A program made the translations under genes and the position numbers. Shown here piece after piece: positions 7,077-8,430 of a stretch of DNA of 8,430 nt. Origin of the DNA: Miltoncostaea sp036826475. Lineage in GTDB: Bacteria > Actinomycetota > Thermoleophilia > Miltoncostaeales > Miltoncostaeaceae. Each line of letters opens with the position of its first letter. The first letter of the stretch is position 1. Under the pieces are notes generated by a model. The model ran no database searches. It was not told the DNA's origin and saw only the letters and a list, made by a program, of their open reading frames with translations. The DNA lies in assembly GCA_036826475.1 (NCBI GenBank), contig DAISWG010000092.1, positions 1-8,430 of the forward strand, given 5' to 3'.

Positions 7077-8312
7077 ATGCGGCCGGCGCACCTCCTCGTC
7101 GCGGGCCTGGCCCTTGCGGCGCTCCCGGCGGTCTGCGACGCGGCGTGGGGTCCCGCCGTGCGGGTCGCTCCGCCGGGACCCGCCGTCGCCTCGGGCGACG
7201 TCGCGACCGGCGCCGGCGGCCGTGCCGTGGCGGCGTGGCTGCGGACCGACCGGCGCGGGACCCGGGTGGTGGTGAGCTCCCGGGCGGCGGGGCGGTGGAC
7301 CCCGCCGCGGGCGCTGGGCGGCACCGGGGTCGCGCGGCCCCGGGCGGCGGTGAACGCCTTGGGCGACGCCGCGGTGGCGTGGGTGGGCGACCGCGCGGTC
7401 GTCGCTGGCGTGCGGCGCGGGCCGGCGGGCAGATGGACCACCTCCCTGGTCGCCCGCGCCGACGGCGCCGTCCAGGACCTGCGGCTGGCGATCGACCGCG
7501 CGGGCCGCCCGATGGTGTTGTGGAGCGAGGCGATGGGGCGGGACTACGTGGCCCGGGTGGCGTCGCGGCCGTCGGCGTCGGCGGGCTGGCGCGTGCGCCC
7601 CGCCCGCATCGGCACCGCCGGGCCCGTGGCGCCGGCGTTGGCGCTCTCGGCGGGTGCGGGTGCGCTGGTGGCGTGGACGGATGGCGCCCGGACGCTCGCG
7701 TCGCGCACCGTCGGCGGCGACTTCGAGGCGCCGCGCGAGGTCGCGGGGCAGGCGAGCGGCCGGCCCGCCGCCGCCATCGGCCCGTCCGGCGCCGGCCTCA
7801 CGGCGTGGAGCGCGCGCCTGCCGGGCGGCACGTCGGTGGTCCAGGCGGCCGGCCGCACGGAGCCCGGCGACGCGTGGGGGGAGCCGGACGACGTCGGCAT
7901 CGGCGCGACCCCGGTGGCGGCCGTCAACGAGGACGGCGATGCCGTGGTGGCGTGGTCCCTCGGCGGGGCGGGGAGGCCCCAGGGCGTCGAGTCGGTCACC
8001 CGCACCGGACCGACCGGCGCGTGGCGGTCGACGACCGTCGTCCCGCGGCGGTCGTGCAGCTGCACCCTCCGGGTGGCGGGCGTCGGCGTCGCTGACGACG
8101 GCACGGCGGTGGTCGCGTGGCGCCGCGACGAGGACGACGGCGGCAGCGGCGGGGGCGTCGCGGCCCTGGGGCCCCGCGCGGAGGACTGGGATCGCGCGAG
8201 CGTCGGCGCCGGGCGGCCGGACGCCACCCCGGCCGTCAGCGCGGCCGGTGGGGGCGCCACGGCCCTCTGGACCTCCGGCCGCACCGGAGTCCGCGCCGCG
8301 ACCCTCCGCTGA
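7077..8312 (+). CDS. Secreted eight-repeat protein, probable beta-propeller
   Basis: A 411-residue protein of unknown function. Residues 1-22 form a signal peptide (MRPAHLLVAGLALAALPAVC, then DA-AW), with no lipobox at a proper position despite Cys20. The mature part has eight units of about 49 residues. Each contains a Trp or Phe followed by a short strand (W24, W74, W120, W171, F216, W267, W316, W371) and a 'G-x-A-x-x-A/L-W' strand (W54, W102, W149, W200, W244, W293, W348, W398). Alternating Trp at this period suggests a closed beta-propeller of seven or eight blades; I infer this from the pattern alone. Late cysteines sit close together (C327, C329). An acidic loop with DEDD and a Gly-Ser run at 351-359 resembles a surface turn. 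No catalytic signature is seen, so binding or a structural envelope role is more likely than enzymatic activity. It follows the L,D-transpeptidase by 27 bases and probably works at the cell surface too. Confidence 0.85.
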   Translation: MRPAHLLVAGLALAALPAVCDAAWGPAVRVAPPGPAVASGDVATGAGGRAVAAWLRTDRRGTRVVVSSRAAGRWTPPRALGGTGVARPRAAVNALGDAAVAWVGDRAVVAGVRRGPAGRWTTSLVARADGAVQDLRLAIDRAGRPMVLWSEAMGRDYVARVASRPSASAGWRVRPARIGTAGPVAPALALSAGAGALVAWTDGARTLASRTVGGDFEAPREVAGQASGRPAAAIGPSGAGLTAWSARLPGGTSVVQAAGRTEPGDAWGEPDDVGIGATPVAAVNEDGDAVVAWSLGGAGRPQGVESVTRTGPTGAWRSTTVVPRRSCSCTLRVAGVGVADDGTAVVAWRRDEDDGGSGGGVAALGPRAEDWDRASVGAGRPDATPAVSAAGGGATALWTSGRTGVRAATLR

Positions 8313-8324
8313 TCCCCAATCCCG

Positions 8325-8417
8325 CAGCGCCCGGGAGAGCGGTCCGCTCATGCCGACGGGGCTGATTCCCGCCGGCCCTACCGCGCGAAGCGCGGTCGCA
8401 GTGCCCGGGGAGAGAGG
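8325..8417 (+). repeat. Two near-identical CAGyGCCCGGG-AGAG direct repeats in the 3' intergenic region
   Basis: CAGCGCCCGGGAGAG at 8325-8339 recurs as CAGTGCCCGGGGAGAG at 8400-8415, one substitution and one extra G apart. The second copy includes the purine-rich stretch that looks like the ribosome-binding site of the gene starting at 8424. Between them lie two small hairpins: GAGCG/CGCTC at 8337-8349 and CCGCGC/GCGCGG at 8381-8395 with a GAA loop. They could be parts of a structured 5' leader or operators. No known riboswitch class fits well. Confidence 0.5.
8381..8395 (+). terminator. Perfect 6-bp GC hairpin with GAA loop downstream of the repeat-protein gene
   Basis: CCGCGC-GAA-GCGCGG is a stable stem-loop 68 bases after the repeat-protein stop codon and 28 bases before the next candidate start. 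No T-run follows, so it is not a standard intrinsic terminator. It could end the upstream transcript or belong to the leader of the next gene. Confidence 0.35.
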
Positions 8418-8423
8418 TGCTGC

Positions 8424-8430
8424 ATGGCCG
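8424..8430 (+). CDS. Possible start of a further gene (only two codons visible)
   Basis: An ATG at 8424 follows the purine-rich run GGGGAGAGAGG with a 6-base spacer, a good Shine-Dalgarno arrangement that is otherwise seen only before the L,D-transpeptidase in this window. Only Met-Ala and one base are inside the window, so nothing can be said about the product. Confidence 0.45.

Noticed and set aside
5916..8351. An 811-codon minus-strand frame opposite the L,D-transpeptidase and repeat protein
   Set aside because: No recognisable domain, extreme Arg/Gly/Pro content, and both opposing genes have signal peptides and family motifs.
8325..8423. Glycine riboswitch
   Set aside because: GGGAGAG and GCCGACGGGGC recall parts of the aptamer, but the conserved downstream CUCUCAGG segment and the rest of the core are missing.

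Overview
This window is very GC-rich DNA (roughly three quarters G+C by eye), densely coding, from a bacterium that looks like a high-GC Gram-positive. The combination of an actinobacterial-type PPi-like phosphofructokinase, short GC-biased intergenic gaps, few Shine-Dalgarno sequences and secreted proteins with repeated 'G-x-A-x-x-A-W' units suggests an actinobacterium, perhaps of the Thermoleophilia (Solirubrobacter/Conexibacter-like). That placement is inference. Nothing looks phage- or plasmid-borne.

Layout. Positions 1-2985 hold two minus-strand genes: a type IA topoisomerase of the TopB (topoisomerase III) kind, whose C-terminus runs off the left edge, and upstream of it a complete 6-phosphofructokinase with the residues of the pyrophosphate-dependent subfamily. 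A 122-bp divergent gap (2986-3107) separates them from a 680-residue plus-strand signalling protein with a degenerate receiver, a GAF-like region, a GGDEF domain and an HD-GYP domain. Both cyclic-di-GMP output domains keep their catalytic residues. Ten bases further on is a 57-residue single-span membrane protein with a GTG start.

Positions 5335-5661 contain no convincing gene. They are almost filled by a ~310-bp imperfect palindrome lying exactly between two convergent genes: the 57-residue protein from the left and a 90-residue hypothetical protein from the right. The palindrome is the most unusual non-coding structure here. Divergent from the 90-residue gene is a cell-envelope pair: a secreted L,D-transpeptidase with two N-terminal beta-domain repeats, then a secreted protein of eight ~49-residue repeats that probably folds as a beta-propeller. 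The last ~115 bases are intergenic, with small hairpins and what looks like the ribosome-binding site and start codon of a further gene at 8424.

How it fits together. The pathways do not form one system: DNA topology, glycolysis, cyclic-di-GMP turnover and cell wall. A shared feature is that five of the seven fully visible gene starts have a TAnnnT box 6-10 bases upstream of the start codon instead of a Shine-Dalgarno sequence, which fits leaderless transcription. I did not find a clear new multi-gene defence or mobile system. The palindrome, the bifunctional-looking c-di-GMP enzyme and the tiny membrane protein behind it are the items most worth a second look.
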